Positions 1-10,803 of a DNA stretch of 64,000 bases are shown here, in pieces. The notes under the pieces are model-generated. The model made no database searches. It saw only the letters and a program-made list of their open reading frames with translations, and had not been told where the DNA came from. The first letter of the stretch is position 1. Each line of letters begins with the position of its first letter. Position numbers and translations under genes: made by a program. Where the stretch lies: positions 14,562,266-14,626,265 of the forward strand of contig NC_058197.1 of NCBI RefSeq assembly GCF_907165205.1, read 5' to 3'. The DNA is from Coccinella septempunctata (taxonomy: Eukaryota; Arthropoda; Insecta; Coleoptera; Coccinellidae).

Positions 1-930
1 TCCTCGTTATTTATGACGTTTCCTGGTCACATAATTTTTTCCCTTCCCGCCTTAGGCCCGATTCCTTCGTTCATCATTCAACACACTTCATCCCCCCAAA
101 CACAATTAAACCCTGCCGGTGACTAAGACAAAGGACCCGGTTTATGAAGCCCCGACAAAATCACCGGTAGGTGGCGCTCCCGCCCCCCCAGAAACGACAT
201 AAGGACCTCCGAACATAAAGCCCAAGGTCCGGTATCTTTAGGACGGCGTTTATTACTCCAAACAATATCAAAGATATGGGTTTCTTGCTAGACTTCCTCC
301 TCGAAGTGATATATAGGGATATTTATGCATGCAAAGTTGGCCGAAGATTACGCGCTGTTAATCTTCAAGTCGCTGTACAAAGTTGGCGAGACTGGCTCGA
401 CGTTTGCCGCGCGGGTCGCAGGCGGGGAGAGGGGGGACCATCGTTCAACAATGGCGATGTGAGTTATGGTCATTATCCATTGTTTATCGGATGTGTTAAG
501 GCGGTGTTATTGGGGTGATTCATGGAGAGGGTGCAGGTGGTGTTGGTTTTTCTCGGACGGGATCAGTCGCCAAGTTTGAGGTTCGGCTGCTGGAAGCTGT
601 ACGCTTGGAGAGGTCTGGTCTCCTCGCGAAAGAAACTCTTCATATTCTACCTATCTAAGTTTAATTCCTTTTGTTATGTTTTTTCTCAATGCGTACACGT
701 TGATTTTGATTTGAGCGTTTCCGGGTGTGATCTGGGAGCCTCAAGAACCCTTTGTTATGTTTCTGGCTCGATTGGATTTAGGTCAGGAGATCTTGTAGGT
801 TATGCTAGATGTGGAACATCCTCCAGTATTAACCAACTGGTGTCATTCTTTTAGATACACAAAAACTTGCTTCACGATGAACCAGAAGACGTTCTTATGA
901 TCTTTGCAAATTTGTATGGTTGAAAAATAA
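1..930. other. Non-coding stretch, nothing recognised
   Basis: Two adjacent short open frames (276-518 and 522-854, plus) have no recognisable domain, no shared repeat structure and ordinary composition. I see no gene, RNA or repeat boundary here before the foldback element begins at about 933. Confidence 0.5.
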
Positions 931-932
931 TA

Positions 933-2494
933 TTGAGATGATAAGGCAATAATGCCTAGGACGATTTCGAAAAACTCTTATAACTTTTTTTTCTTTGAAG
1001 TTACAGATCTAAAACTTACGAAAGCGCTGGCGGGCCACACAAAAAAATCCAAATGTATAATTCCGACTTGTTAAGTCAGAATTTTGAGTTACAAGTCCGA
1101 ATTCTGAGATACAATTAAGTCGGAACTCCGACTTGCAAGTCGGAATTCTGAGGTACAAGTCAGAATTCCGAGATACAACTCAGAATTCTGAGATGCAAGA
1201 CAGTAGTGGGGCTAGAATTGGTGGATTGACATTTGCTTTGTTGCATTCGATTGTTGCCTACGAAAACGCTAAAGGGCCACACACAAAAAAATCCATATGT
1301 ATAATTCCGACTTGCAAAGTCAGAATTCTGAGTTACAAGTCGGAATTCTGAGATACAAGTCGAAATTCCGACTTGCAGGTCGGAATTCTGAATTACAAGT
1401 CGAAATTCCGACTTGCAGGTTTGAATTCTGAATTACAAGTCGAAATTCTGAGATACCTACAAGTCGGTATTCCGAATTGCAAGTCAGAATTCTGAGTTAC
1501 AAGTCGGAATTCTGAGATACAAATCGAAATTCAGACTTGCACGTCGGAATTCTGAGTTACAAGTCAGAATTCTAAGGTACAAGTCGGAATTCTGAGATAC
1601 GAGTCGGAATTCCGACTTGCAGGTCGGAATTAGGAGTTACAAGTCGAAATTCTGAGATACCTACAAGTTGGAATTCCGACTTGCAAGATGGAATTCTGAG
1701 TTACAAGTCAGAATTCTAAGATACAAGTCAGAATTTTGAGATGCAAGACAGTAGTGGGGCAAGAATTGGTCGAATGACATTTGCTTTGTTGCATTCGATT
1801 GTTGCCTACGAAAACGCTGAAGGGCCATACACAAAAAAATCCATATGTATAATTCCGACTTGCTAATTCAGAATTCTGAGTTACAAGTCGGAATTCTGAG
1901 ATACAAGTCGGAATTCCGACTTGCAGGTCGGAATTCTGAATTACAAGTCGAAATTCCGACTTGCAGGTCGGAATTCTGAGTTACAAGTCGAAATTCTGAG
2001 ATACCTACAAGTCGGTATTCCGAATTGCAAGTCAGAATTCTGAGTTTCAAGTCGGAATTCTGAGATACAAGTCGAAATTTCGACTGGCAGGTCGGAATTC
2101 TGAGTTACAACTCAGAATTCTGAGATACGAGTCGGAATTCCGACTTGCAGGTCGGAATTCTGAGTTACAAGTCGAAATTCTGAGATATCTACAAGTTGGA
2201 ATTCCGACTTGCAAGATGGAATTCTGAGTTACAAGTCAGAATTCTAAGATACAAGTCAGAATTTTGAGATGCAAGACAGTAGTGGGGCAAGAATTGGTCG
2301 AATGACATTTGCTTTGTTGCATTCGATTGTTCCGACTTGTATCTCAGAATTCGGAGTTGCAAGTGAGAATTGTACATTTGGAATTTTTTTTCGTGTGGTA
2401 CTTCAGCGCTTTCGTAAGTTTCAGATCTGGAACTTCAAAGACAAAAAAGTTATGAGAACTTTTCGAAACCGTCAAATTCTCATTTCCATCATCT
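933..2494. mobile_element. Foldback element with long inverted ends and minisatellite core
   Basis: The two ends are imperfect inverted copies of each other. Positions 933-1062, read forward, match 2367-2494 read in reverse complement. The match includes a run around TTTCGAAAA, a TCTTTGAAGTT block, an ACTTACGAAAGCGCT block and a CCACAC-A-rich-TCC block. The interior is filled by short tandem repeats and has no transposase. This architecture resembles foldback transposons such as Drosophila FB or Galileo, but I see no sequence link to either. About 1.56 kb in all. A target-site duplication was not identified with confidence, so the exact ends may be off by some tens of bases. Confidence 0.75.
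1050..2365. repeat. 20-bp EcoRI-motif minisatellite with ~540-bp higher-order unit
   Basis: The core is a ~20-bp unit of the form AAGTCGGAATTCTGAGATAC with many variants (GAGTTAC, CCGACTTGC). Almost every unit holds the palindrome GAATTC, and some units are inverted relative to their neighbours, so the array is itself self-complementary. A spacer beginning CAGTAGTGGGGC recurs at about 1199, 1750 and 2276, giving a higher-order period of about 550 and 527 bp. Short open frames here (for example 1868-2050 minus, with repeating NSEFR-type peptides) only reflect the repeat. Confidence 0.85.
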
Positions 2495-2499
2495 GAATT

Positions 2500-2955
2500 C
2501 TAGAACAGCGAAACAAATCCCTTCAGTCATAAACATCGTACGTACACTTTCCCTTCATCGATACCGATACAATCGCCCCCCGAACAGCATCCTCCCGCCG
2601 CCCCCTACGACCCCCTATCTAACCCCATGAGGACACCGCAAAACACTCCGTGACTGATGGTGCACTTCGTTGCATTACAACCCCCTGTCATTAGGACAGG
2701 GTGATCGGGCATTAATAAATGGGACCTCATTTCGGATTATAAGGAACTGCTTGGGGGGATGCCCTATCGATTTTCGATGCGTATAGATTCGTGGGGGTGC
2801 GTTCCCGATGCTGAACAGACGTTGCCAATTATCGGCTGACAAATATTGCGCGTTGTACGCGTTGTATGCGTCCAGATTACACGTTTTGCGGGTTGTTTCG
2901 AAGGGTTACTATGCTGAATTACGACAGTGGCTAACAGGGGAATATCCAGGGGGTG
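2500..2955. other. Non-coding stretch, nothing recognised
   Basis: Moderately GC-rich single-copy-looking sequence. No domain, RNA or repeat was recognised. Confidence 0.4.
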
Positions 2956-2957
2956 TT

Positions 2958-3075
2958 TTGGATTAGTATATACAGGATGAGTCTTTGACTTGTATAAATA
3001 GTTCAACAGGTCAAAATAAACACTTTTTTTCTTTCACCACTTTCTCCGAATCGGCTCGGTTTAACAGACTCATCG
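2958..3075 (+). repeat. End fragment of CAGGGTGAGTC miniature element
   Basis: The segment starts with a diverged terminus (ACAGGATGAGTCTTTGAC) and runs through the family's subterminal block (TTCAACAG..TCAAAATAAACAC..TTTCACCACTTTCTCCGAATCGGCTCGGTTT). It then leaves the family consensus seen at 51833. Only one end is present, so this is a truncated copy. Confidence 0.65.
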
Positions 3076-3764
3076 AGGCTTGATCGAGGAATCAACGCTT
3101 GATTGACGATAAGACGTAAATTTGTTTTCAATCGATAATTCAGTCATGATCATTCAGAATATCATTCTCGCATCAAACTATGATGTTCATACGTCCATTC
3201 AATTATTCTTAATTGTTACTTTTTCCATATATTTAGATATATATTCGCCCCCCCTCGAAATGCCACAGATACAACTTCCATAAATCACCAACTCTTCTGC
3301 GGTCCCATAAAACAGCACGTCTTAATGAGGAGTTGATCCTGGTAGGCCGTGATTACGCTCCAGGAACGGGACGTGGAGCTACCGTAAGGGGGAAAACGGG
3401 GGGTTGAATCATACGCAGCGCCTTAAATAACACAATAATACTTAGTAGGGAATAAGGAGGTAAAAGCGTAATAATTTTAATCATCTCTGACTTTATCTTT
3501 CCGGGGCCCTACTTGCGCGCTGAGCGAGATGTAGAGAATATACGTCAGGAGAAATCGTGATATTTGGTCGTTCTTTTTAGAGGAGGATTGGGATTAATTT
3601 TGAATGGAGGGATGGGTGGATGCATAAGTGGTTTCAAGTTTAGGAACCTGTAAATATTCTGTTCTGTTCTCTTGAGCCACTATCCAGTCTTTAAGCGTTT
3701 TGATTAACTGAGATTCTGGTGGTAGGCATCGTTGAATAGAGGTTAGATACCCGTTGATTTTCTT
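3076..3764. other. Non-coding stretch, nothing recognised
   Basis: No coding, RNA or repeat signal recognised. Contains a short A/T-rich part followed by a GC-richer part. Confidence 0.4.
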
Positions 3765-3965
3765 ACTTGTTTTTTGAAACCCACATTCAACCATACGTTG
3801 ATTCAACCTGAAATCAACGTATGTGATCCAACTGGGTACTGTAGCCACCACTAAGAAATGTGTCCTCATTGTGCGTTCACAAAGTATGTTCAATAAAAAG
3901 AAAGACAAATTAAATAAACGTTGAATAAAAAACCATTGAATAACCCGTTGTAGCCATATTGAAAT
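3765..3965. repeat. Dispersed AACGTTGATT-rich repeat, copy 1
   Basis: Contains ACGTTGATTCAACCTGAAATCAACGT and further CAACGT/ACGTTG motifs in both orientations, plus AAGAAA(T/C)GTGTCC. The same vocabulary recurs at 5540-6060 and, in reverse complement, at 30595-30870. Boundaries are unclear. The minus-strand frame 3594-3908 lies across it and looks accidental. Confidence 0.45.
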
Positions 3966-4053
3966 CCTTATAGTACTGGCTCACAGTTACAAGCCATAAG
4001 CTCTTTTCTACTATTACTATTTATTACTACTGAGCGATAATAAGTAAAAAACA

Positions 4054-4803
4054 TTTTTTTTCTGGGTGTAGCAGGGAGAAAATCTGCAGGACAGACGAAC
4101 ACACTCTTTCCTGAGGGGGAACAAGTGTGGGGATTCTCACTCTCTGAGCTCGAGACCCACCAAAAACCCTAGACTGCTTCTTCATAGGTTCCAGGCATTT
4201 TGCCTATTAACCAGTTGACTCTTATGGTTTCTGGACTCTCACACGATCACAGTCGTGTTGATAGTTGTATGCTGCCCATATCTTTTATAGGTTAAGCTCT
4301 TCTTTGTTTACATTTAAATCCTTAACTGATCTCTCGGTCTTCGGTGGTAGGTTCTTGACCTTCTAGCTTCTTCTGTTGGATCGTAGTCGACTAATCTTCG
4401 TGGTTCCTCATTTGGATGTTGTTTGGCTTTGTCGAATATCCTTTCCGCCTTTCTCTTCATAAATTCTGTAACTGGTTCCCATTCCAAGTCCTTGTAGATT
4501 TGTTTGTTCCTAACAAACCAGGGTACACTCATCGCCATTCTAAGGAGTTTGTTCTCAGTGGCCTGTATTCTCTTGATGTGAGTCTTGGCTGCGAAGCCCC
4601 ATGCCGCCGATCCATACGTGAGTTGTGGTCGCGCGATAGTTTTAATCATTGTCAACTTGATGTTCTTATTCATATGACTTCTTCTGCCTATGAGTGGATA
4701 AAGTCTACTCATTGCGGCTTTTGTTTTATCAACTGCATATTTGATGTGGTTTTTCCATGTTAGTCCTCTGTCAAGCTTCACTCCTAGGTGTGAGAAACAT
4801 ACC
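4054..4803 (-). mobile_element. 5'-truncated Jockey-type LINE, copy 1
   Basis: Minus-strand LINE end. A T-run at 4054-4061 (the poly(A) tail on the minus strand) is followed by a ~250-bp 3' untranslated region containing GTGTAGCAGGGAGAAAATCTGC and CTGAGCTCGAGACCCAC. The C-terminal coding part follows (4314-4799). The same 3' region recurs at 4808 and 15123, always minus. The 5' truncation point is at about 4800, where the tail of copy 2 begins, so the two copies lie head to tail with almost nothing between them. Confidence 0.8.
4314..4799 (-). pseudogene. Jockey-type LINE reverse transcriptase, C-terminal fragment
   Basis: The minus-strand frame encodes the region after the reverse-transcriptase palm. 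It opens with HLGVKLDRGLTWKNHI, then has a K-rich stretch, LYPLIGRRSHM, PQLTYGSAAWGFA, RIQATENKLLRMA and VPWFVRNKQIYKDL. This order (LGV.LDR.LTW, LLGRRS, LTYG..WG, ..PWYV.N..I..DL) is established for the C-terminal part of Jockey-clade ORF2. The catalytic YxDD box and the endonuclease are absent because the copy is 5'-truncated. About 160 residues of true LINE protein remain. The first ~40 residues of the longer open frame read into the neighbouring copy's tail and are not LINE protein. The product is non-functional as a polymerase. Confidence 0.82.
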
Positions 4804-4807
4804 ATTA

Positions 4808-5520
4808 GAAATTTTTTTCTTTTTTTTTTGGTGTAGCAGGGGGAAAATCTGCAAGTCAGACGAACCACCCTCTCCTGAGGGGGAACAAGTGTGGGGTTTC
4901 TCACTCTCCTGAGCTCGAGACCCACAAAAAATCCTCAATTGCTTCTTGAATTTTGGTTTCGGGCATTTGCCTATAAACCGTTCATCTCTTAGTCGGTTTT
5001 CTTCTCGCACACTATCGTGCTGGGATTTATGTGTACATCCTCTATTCGATTAACACTTTATTGAATTTTTCAATAAGTTTCTGTTGTTTTAATCTCTTAT
5101 TAATTAATCTCTTGGTCTCCTTCGGTAAATTCGCAAAGTCCACTAGTCCCCTGAGTTCTTCATTCGAATGGTTTTTCGCTGTTTCGAATAATTTCTCTGC
5201 TTTTCTGTTCATGAATTCCGTTATGGTTTCCCATTTTAGGTCCCTATAAATCTGTCTATTCCTGACAAACCAAGGTGCATCTATTGCACATCGAAGCAGC
5301 TTGTTTTCAGTGGCTTGAATTCTTTTGATATGGCTTTTTGTCGCGAAACCCCAGGCAACTGATCCATAAGTCAGTTGAGGCCTAGCAACGTCTTTGATTA
5401 TCTTCAATTTTGTCTCTTTCAACATGTGGCTTCTTCTTCCTATTAAAGGGTAGAGTCTATTCATCGCTGCTTTCGTTTTGTCGATTGCTTGTTTGATATG
5501 ACTTTTCCAAGTCCCATTAG
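4808..5520 (-). mobile_element. 5'-truncated Jockey-type LINE, copy 2
   Basis: A long T-run (about 4808-4829, interrupted by one C) marks the poly(A) end. It is followed by the same GTGTAGCAGGGGGAAAATCTGC 3' region as copy 1 and then the coding end. The copy is diverged from copy 1 in sequence but collinear with it, so the two are separate insertions rather than a recent duplication. Confidence 0.8.
5042..5520 (-). pseudogene. Jockey-type LINE reverse transcriptase, C-terminal fragment
   Basis: Minus-strand frame with TWKSHIKQAIDKTKAAMNRL, LYPLIGRRSHM, PQLTYGSVAWGFA, RIQATENKLLRCA, APWFVRNRQIYRDL and FMNRKAEKLF, collinear with the fragment at 4314-4799. It ends in a lysine-rich tail (LINKRLKQQKLIEKF). 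The open frame upstream of the TWK motif is flanking sequence. The palm domain and endonuclease are missing, so it cannot act as a reverse transcriptase. Confidence 0.82.
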
Positions 5521-5539
5521 CATTGAATATAAAGCTCTT

Positions 5540-6060
5540 CAAAAACCAGTTGATCTATCCACCAATAAGAAACGTGTCCACTCAACGTTTAATCAATGCG
5601 ATGTAACAAACGTTACATCAACGTTAATTTCGTGTTGATCCAACATTGACGTTGTTGTAGAATTTCCAATAGATAATGTAAGAACAGTGTACATGACTAG
5701 CACTGCCTGAGCCCTGGGTTTGAGCCCTAGCTTGGTATGATTACTTATAAGAAAGAATGAAAACTACAATTGATAGTTAATATTCATAGATATGATTGGA
5801 TCAATAGTTAATAACCTTATTCGAAAAGACTAAAAAACGTTGTTGTAGCCTCGTATCTCAACAACGTTATTTCGAAACGAATTTTCATCGTTATTTCTCC
5901 GTTGAATTGAGGTTACAAAGGGGTTAGTTGCCACGTTTAAAAAACGTATAATCAACGCGACTTGATAACGTTGCTATGGAACTAGGAGAAAACGTAATTC
6001 CTAAGGACATTTTGAGGTTTAGTCAACGATAAATAATGGTAGCGTTGCTTGAATAATTCT
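5540..6060. repeat. Dispersed AACGTTGATT-rich repeat, copy 2
   Basis: Many AACGTT, CAACGT and ACGTTG motifs occur. The part 5830-6060 is, in reverse complement, clearly related to 30595-30870; shared landmarks include a GTTGTTGAGATACG-like block, a TTATTTCTC block and a GGTTACAAAG block. Near 5705-5745 the segment GGGTTTGAGCCCT resembles an RNA polymerase III B box, so part of this family could be a SINE. I saw no convincing A box. Confidence 0.5.
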
Positions 6061-6689
6061 TAGGGGATTATCTTTCAAGTGGACATTCAGCTCCGAGTCT
6101 TAAAACCCTCTTGGAGCCTCTGAAACGTGACGCGGCTTCGATTCAGCCATCGAGAATCAAACCGGGCCAATCCTCCCATCCCCTAATTCCCCCCCTGCCC
6201 CGTTTAATAATCAAAACACAGACTTTCTCCAACTTCCGCGTAACGGCCCTCTAGATACCGACCCCCGCGGCACCTCCTCGCCCCGTCGAAGACGTTAACT
6301 AACGCACTTGGAAATTACAAATTAGAACTTATATTTTCGACACCCTCTTCGACGGGCCGGGGCCCCGATGCCGCGGTACGCCATCCGGAGACCGCGCAAC
6401 ACGCAGTTACTCTGATTAAACTTGATGGTGGTTTCGACGGTTCGAAAGGGGGTGGGCGGGGGACGGGGGGCGGAAACGGAGTTTTCGACGAGATTGTTTC
6501 CTGGTGTTTCCGTTGTTTGGGGAGGGTTGTTTTGGATTAATTAACGGTTCGGGAAAAAGTGGGCGATTTGTTTTGGATCCTCACTATGTGTTGTTTGGCT
6601 GTGGGCTGTAGATTGAGCATAAGATGTAGCCGTTTGACCCTTTCACTAGACGCCCTTTGACTAGAGCGACAGGTAATCGTTGTCAAAGT
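6061..6689. other. GC-rich non-coding stretch
   Basis: CpG-containing, single-copy-looking sequence with G- and C-runs (for example near 6450-6475). No open frame of note and no repeat recognised. Confidence 0.4.
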
Positions 6690-8470
6690 GTGAGGTCCCT
6701 TGTAGGGACCCGCATCTCACATCTACATGGCTCTCGGTCCACACGATGCAAAAATAGTCACATCTTGTATGATTCCAAAGTTCTCACATTCGAATGCAAA
6801 ACCTACTGTTGAAAAATTCACGAAATTTCTAAGAGAATTCTTGTCTCGTCTCATGCTCTCGAGAACGAGCATAAAAGAGACCACAAATATTCACGTTAAT
6901 GCCACGAATCATGGCCAAAATTGGCAAGTGTCAAGTCTCGTCTTTCCTCTGAGATGAGGCTACCGTGAGAAGTCTCGTCTGACCATTGAGGTATCAAGTG
7001 CAGTCTCGAACGCAAGACGGGACTCAAAATATTCATGAGATTAAAGAGGATAGTCTAGTCTCGCCTCGCCTATGAAATATCAAGTCTCATCACGAAAGAA
7101 CATAAAAGACAAGACTCGAAATATTCACAAGACTACCAAGAAAAATCTGGAATCGTCTCGACGTTGAAATTTCATATCTGGTCTTGATTTCCGTCTCGAA
7201 AATGAGGTGAGACTAGACGAGACTCGAGATATTTGCGGGACTAATCAAATATCAAGTCCCACTCGAAAACAAGAGGAGGCCAACTGAAACCAGAGAAGTC
7301 TCGTCTGGTCTGGTCTCAAGATATAAATGAGACTGCCGAGAGTAGCCTCTTATGGTCAGGAAGGTACTGTGTCTCGAAAAATTAGCGAGGCTACCGAGTA
7401 AATCTAGTCTGGTCTCGTCTCACCAATGATATATCAAGTCTCGCATCGAAAACAAGAATATACTAGACGAAACTTCAAATATTCACTGTCTAGAAGAGTC
7501 TCATACCGTTTCGTCAATGAAATTTCACATCTGGTCTTGATTTTCGTTTAAAATGAAATTAGACGAGACTTAAACTACTCTCAGCAATAAATAAGTAATT
7601 CTTACTTCGAAACAATAGTAGGCTAGACGAGGCTCAGAATATTCCAGCGAAAAAATCATTTAAGAGACAACCGATAGAAGTCTACTCTTGTTTCGACATT
7701 GTTTGTGAAATATTCTTGAGAATATTGGGTTGAGTCTCATTTCCCCTCGCCAATGAAATACAAAGTTTTACTCGAAATCGAGAGAAAAGTCTCTTACCAT
7801 CTAGCCAATGAAATATAAGGTCTAGAGCCTCACTTCAAAAGGGAGACGAGGCTCAAAATATTTGACCGTCGAGGCAAGTCTCGTACTACCAATGAGGCAC
7901 TATGCTTGTCTCTTCTAGAAGGCAAGACGAGGCTCCAAATATTGAGCAGACTGAATTGTCTAGTCTCGTCTCGTCTGGTCAATTGAATATCCAGTCTCGC
8001 CTCGAAAAAAAGAAGATACTAGACGAAATATTCAGGGGACTATCGAGGAAGCTTCTGAATCGTCCCGCCGATCAAATTTGATTTCTGGTCTCGATTACTG
8101 TTTCGAAAATAAGATGAGACTCGAAATACTACCAAGATAATTTTGAAGAGTATTGTTCCGTGAAGCAAATTGAATGGGGATGCAAATATTGAAGAGACAA
8201 CCGATAGAAGCCTAGATATCCCGTCTCGAGCCTCCTCTCGGGGCTAGGCTCAAAGTATTCACTAGAATGTCAAGTAAAGGCTTGTTTCGTCTTGTTAATG
8301 AAATACTGAGTCTCATCTCGAAAATGAACGGAGACTAGACGAGACTGAAAATATTCGTGAGACTACCGGGGAAAGTGTGTAGCCATTGAAATATCAAGTC
8401 TCAGCTCAGATCGAAAACGAGTGCCCAGAGTCGTCTCGCCAATGCAATACCAAATCTTGACTCGAGAAGA
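6690..8470. repeat. Degenerate GTCTCG/CGAGAC-rich tandem array
   Basis: About 1.8 kb built from GTCTCG, GAGACTAGACGAGACTC, AAATATTCA, GAGACTACCGAG and CAATGAAATATCAAGTCTCG blocks. The AATATT landmark recurs about every 90-110 bp (near 7028, 7121, 7228, 7480, 7640, 7855, 7940, 8030, 8185, 8258, 8350), which suggests a ~95-bp ancestral unit that has decayed. Units contain the motif in both orientations (GTCTCG and CGAGAC), so local hairpins are possible. No coding frame spans it. The minus frame 8406-8672 is at its edge and has no recognisable domain. Confidence 0.75.
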
Positions 8471-9540
8471 AGTCGAGACTTTCATAGGCATTACGATGTT
8501 TTACAAGTTTTCTTTTCTTCCCTTCCCTGTGAATTTTGTAAATATAACTCCCCTCAAGTTCTACGAATAGTTCATTCTGTGGGACAATTGAAAGGACCAA
8601 AGTTTTTTTTCGACAAAATATAGAAATTCTGTCTTTAGCACCTGAACGGTTCGGATAAATCTGATTCGCCAACTATCCCACTCTCCGCGGAATAGACAAA
8701 CTGTTGAACATCAGTTGAACAAACAGTGTGTCGTTCCTAATCAGGCTTTCATCAAATGCCTTCAGCATCAAACCAGAACACCATTAACCAAACACCGGCT
8801 CGGTGACAGTCCCATCATTTACAGGAATTCTATTAATGCCCGTTCCAATTTCAATAAAAGGCCATTAAGGAGCACATAGAGGTGCGGTCATAGATTAATA
8901 ACCGTGTATGACACATATTTACGTTTATCATTTGTCAGATGCCGCGATCGAATTCATTTGTTTCGACGTGCGTCGCGACGTTTCACGTCCGATGATTGGT
9001 GGATTTCCTCTCTTCGAAACTAATACGGATAATTGATTTCGTCGAAAGTGATCAAGTTGGCAGGCGAATGATTTTGATGTATTTCCCGTACAGGGCGCGA
9101 TTAGCGTCCATTATTTGATTGGAAAAATGAGGGGGGAGGGTATGACTGGTCAGGTATGGTTAATTGGGGAAAGGTGTACGCTATTAGCGACTGCATTTGG
9201 ATTATTATCAGTTTTGGGAACCCCAGTTTGAATCACGATTTGTAAATAGGGAATTAGGAGCTACAGGAGGGCAGGAAGATGTAGAATCATTCAATATTTT
9301 CAACTTTTGACGAAAAGTTTATTCTTTATGGAAGCAGTATTTGCAAAAAAAGGCCACGTGTTACATTCTCGAGCGCGGTGGCTTTCTTTCTTATTGTAAA
9401 ACTAATAAAGAAGATAGAATAACGAAAAAAATAATATCATTATAAAATCGAACAATTTCAGCAAGCTTTAACAATACGAACCGGTTATAAAGGTCACAAA
9501 AATCAGTTTTCTTGAATTATCTCATTTTCTGGGCTTCAAA
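8471..9540. other. Non-coding stretch, nothing recognised
   Basis: Mixed-composition sequence without a recognisable gene, RNA or repeat. Confidence 0.4.
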
Positions 9541-9544
9541 GTGT

Positions 9545-9815
9545 TTTGGCATTCATTATAAAAGTTGTAGAGTATAACATTCTCTACAAATTTTGTCCGA
9601 AGCAATTTTTTATACGTTCGAACGTTTTTAAGATATATGGCGATGAATGTACATTAGACTGGGTTTTTACATTGACCTTGGCCTCTCGCATGTGTGGCTG
9701 AGCTCCTCGCCCTTATCATCCTCTAACTCGAAAACGGTTAAGAGAATGTAAAATTGCTTCAGACAAAATTTTTAGAGAATTTTATTAACTTCAACTTTCA
9801 TAATGAATACAGAAA
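9545..9815. repeat. Small imperfect palindromic element
   Basis: Positions about 9550-9620 (CATTATAAAAGTTGTAGAG..ATTCTCTACAAATTTTGTCCGAAGCAATTTT) match in reverse complement about 9745-9812. The spacer is ~125 bp. No coding capacity, so it is best read as a miniature foldback element or half of a larger one. Confidence 0.6.
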
Positions 9816-10803
9816 CGATTACCTTTTTCTCTTTCTAGTATCTAATCATCAAAATCCACTAGGTCTCCCCGACGCTTGAGTAAATTCCGATTTAGCATCG
9901 TCTCCTTATGTTATTCTTGAAAATCGTACAATAGCTATTGAGATTTTTCTCATTTTGAATAAAGTAATAGTAAACACATATTGAATATGATTGATGAAAA
10001 CTGTGAAAACATAAATCAAGTCTCTTAACTGCTATCACTGCATGTCAGTATGACACGTGCAACAAGTGACACAAAGTAAGACGTTTCATAACATATCAAT
10101 CAGTTTTGAAAAGTGTCAAAAGTTGAAAACTGATTTATTTTCATTTTTGGTAGCGGAAAAACTTCCCCTAATTTCCACAGTTTATTATATTAGCACTTCG
10201 CATGTTCGTGCCTGAATACTGATGAAAAATCTAAGCATACGACAATGGATGATCGCGTTCTAATCGCTCATTCTCAGACTGGCCACCTGTCACCCGGGGT
10301 GAAGCTACCCGCTGCGTTCGGCAGGGTGGGGCACGCCCCAACCCCCCCTCACCCAGGTACGTAAACCCCCGCGGGATAACAAATTTTTCTATCGTACGAG
10401 CCGAACCTTTTCATGAATTCTTCATTAACGTGATTTATTAATTATAAAGTGTAGTAATACCTGCCACTTTAATCAGATTTAATTACGATTATTGTGTGGC
10501 ATTCGTGATACGGAAAATTTTTTCGTCGTACGTTTTTTTTTTTAAATCCATCGCTTTCGTGTGAATTTCCTAGGCGTATCCCATAGATACGAGCCGGTTT
10601 GTTACCATTATAATTTGATGCTGTGCTCGAATGTGAATCTCGTTAATTAATTTTTTTACGGTAGTTTTCGTACTACACGAACTATGTAAGTTGGGATTCG
10701 TTTGTTATAGGGGATTGAAGGGTTTTGCATTCAGAACTTATACGAAGGGACTTCCTTGGAATGTCGAAGGTAAACATGTTTTGGGGGATGCAGGGGGAAT
10801 ATA
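9816..10803. other. Non-coding stretch
   Basis: A/T-rich sequence with one C/G-rich patch at about 10280-10380. No gene, tRNA or repeat recognised. Confidence 0.4.

Noticed and set aside
1050..2365. CRISPR-like array of short repeats
   Set aside because: Units are contiguous with no unique spacers, occur in both orientations, and sit inside an insect foldback element.
5700..5750. A tRNA gene suggested by GGGTTTGAGCCCT
   Set aside because: Only a B-box-like piece is present. No cloverleaf, anticodon arm or acceptor pairing could be built.
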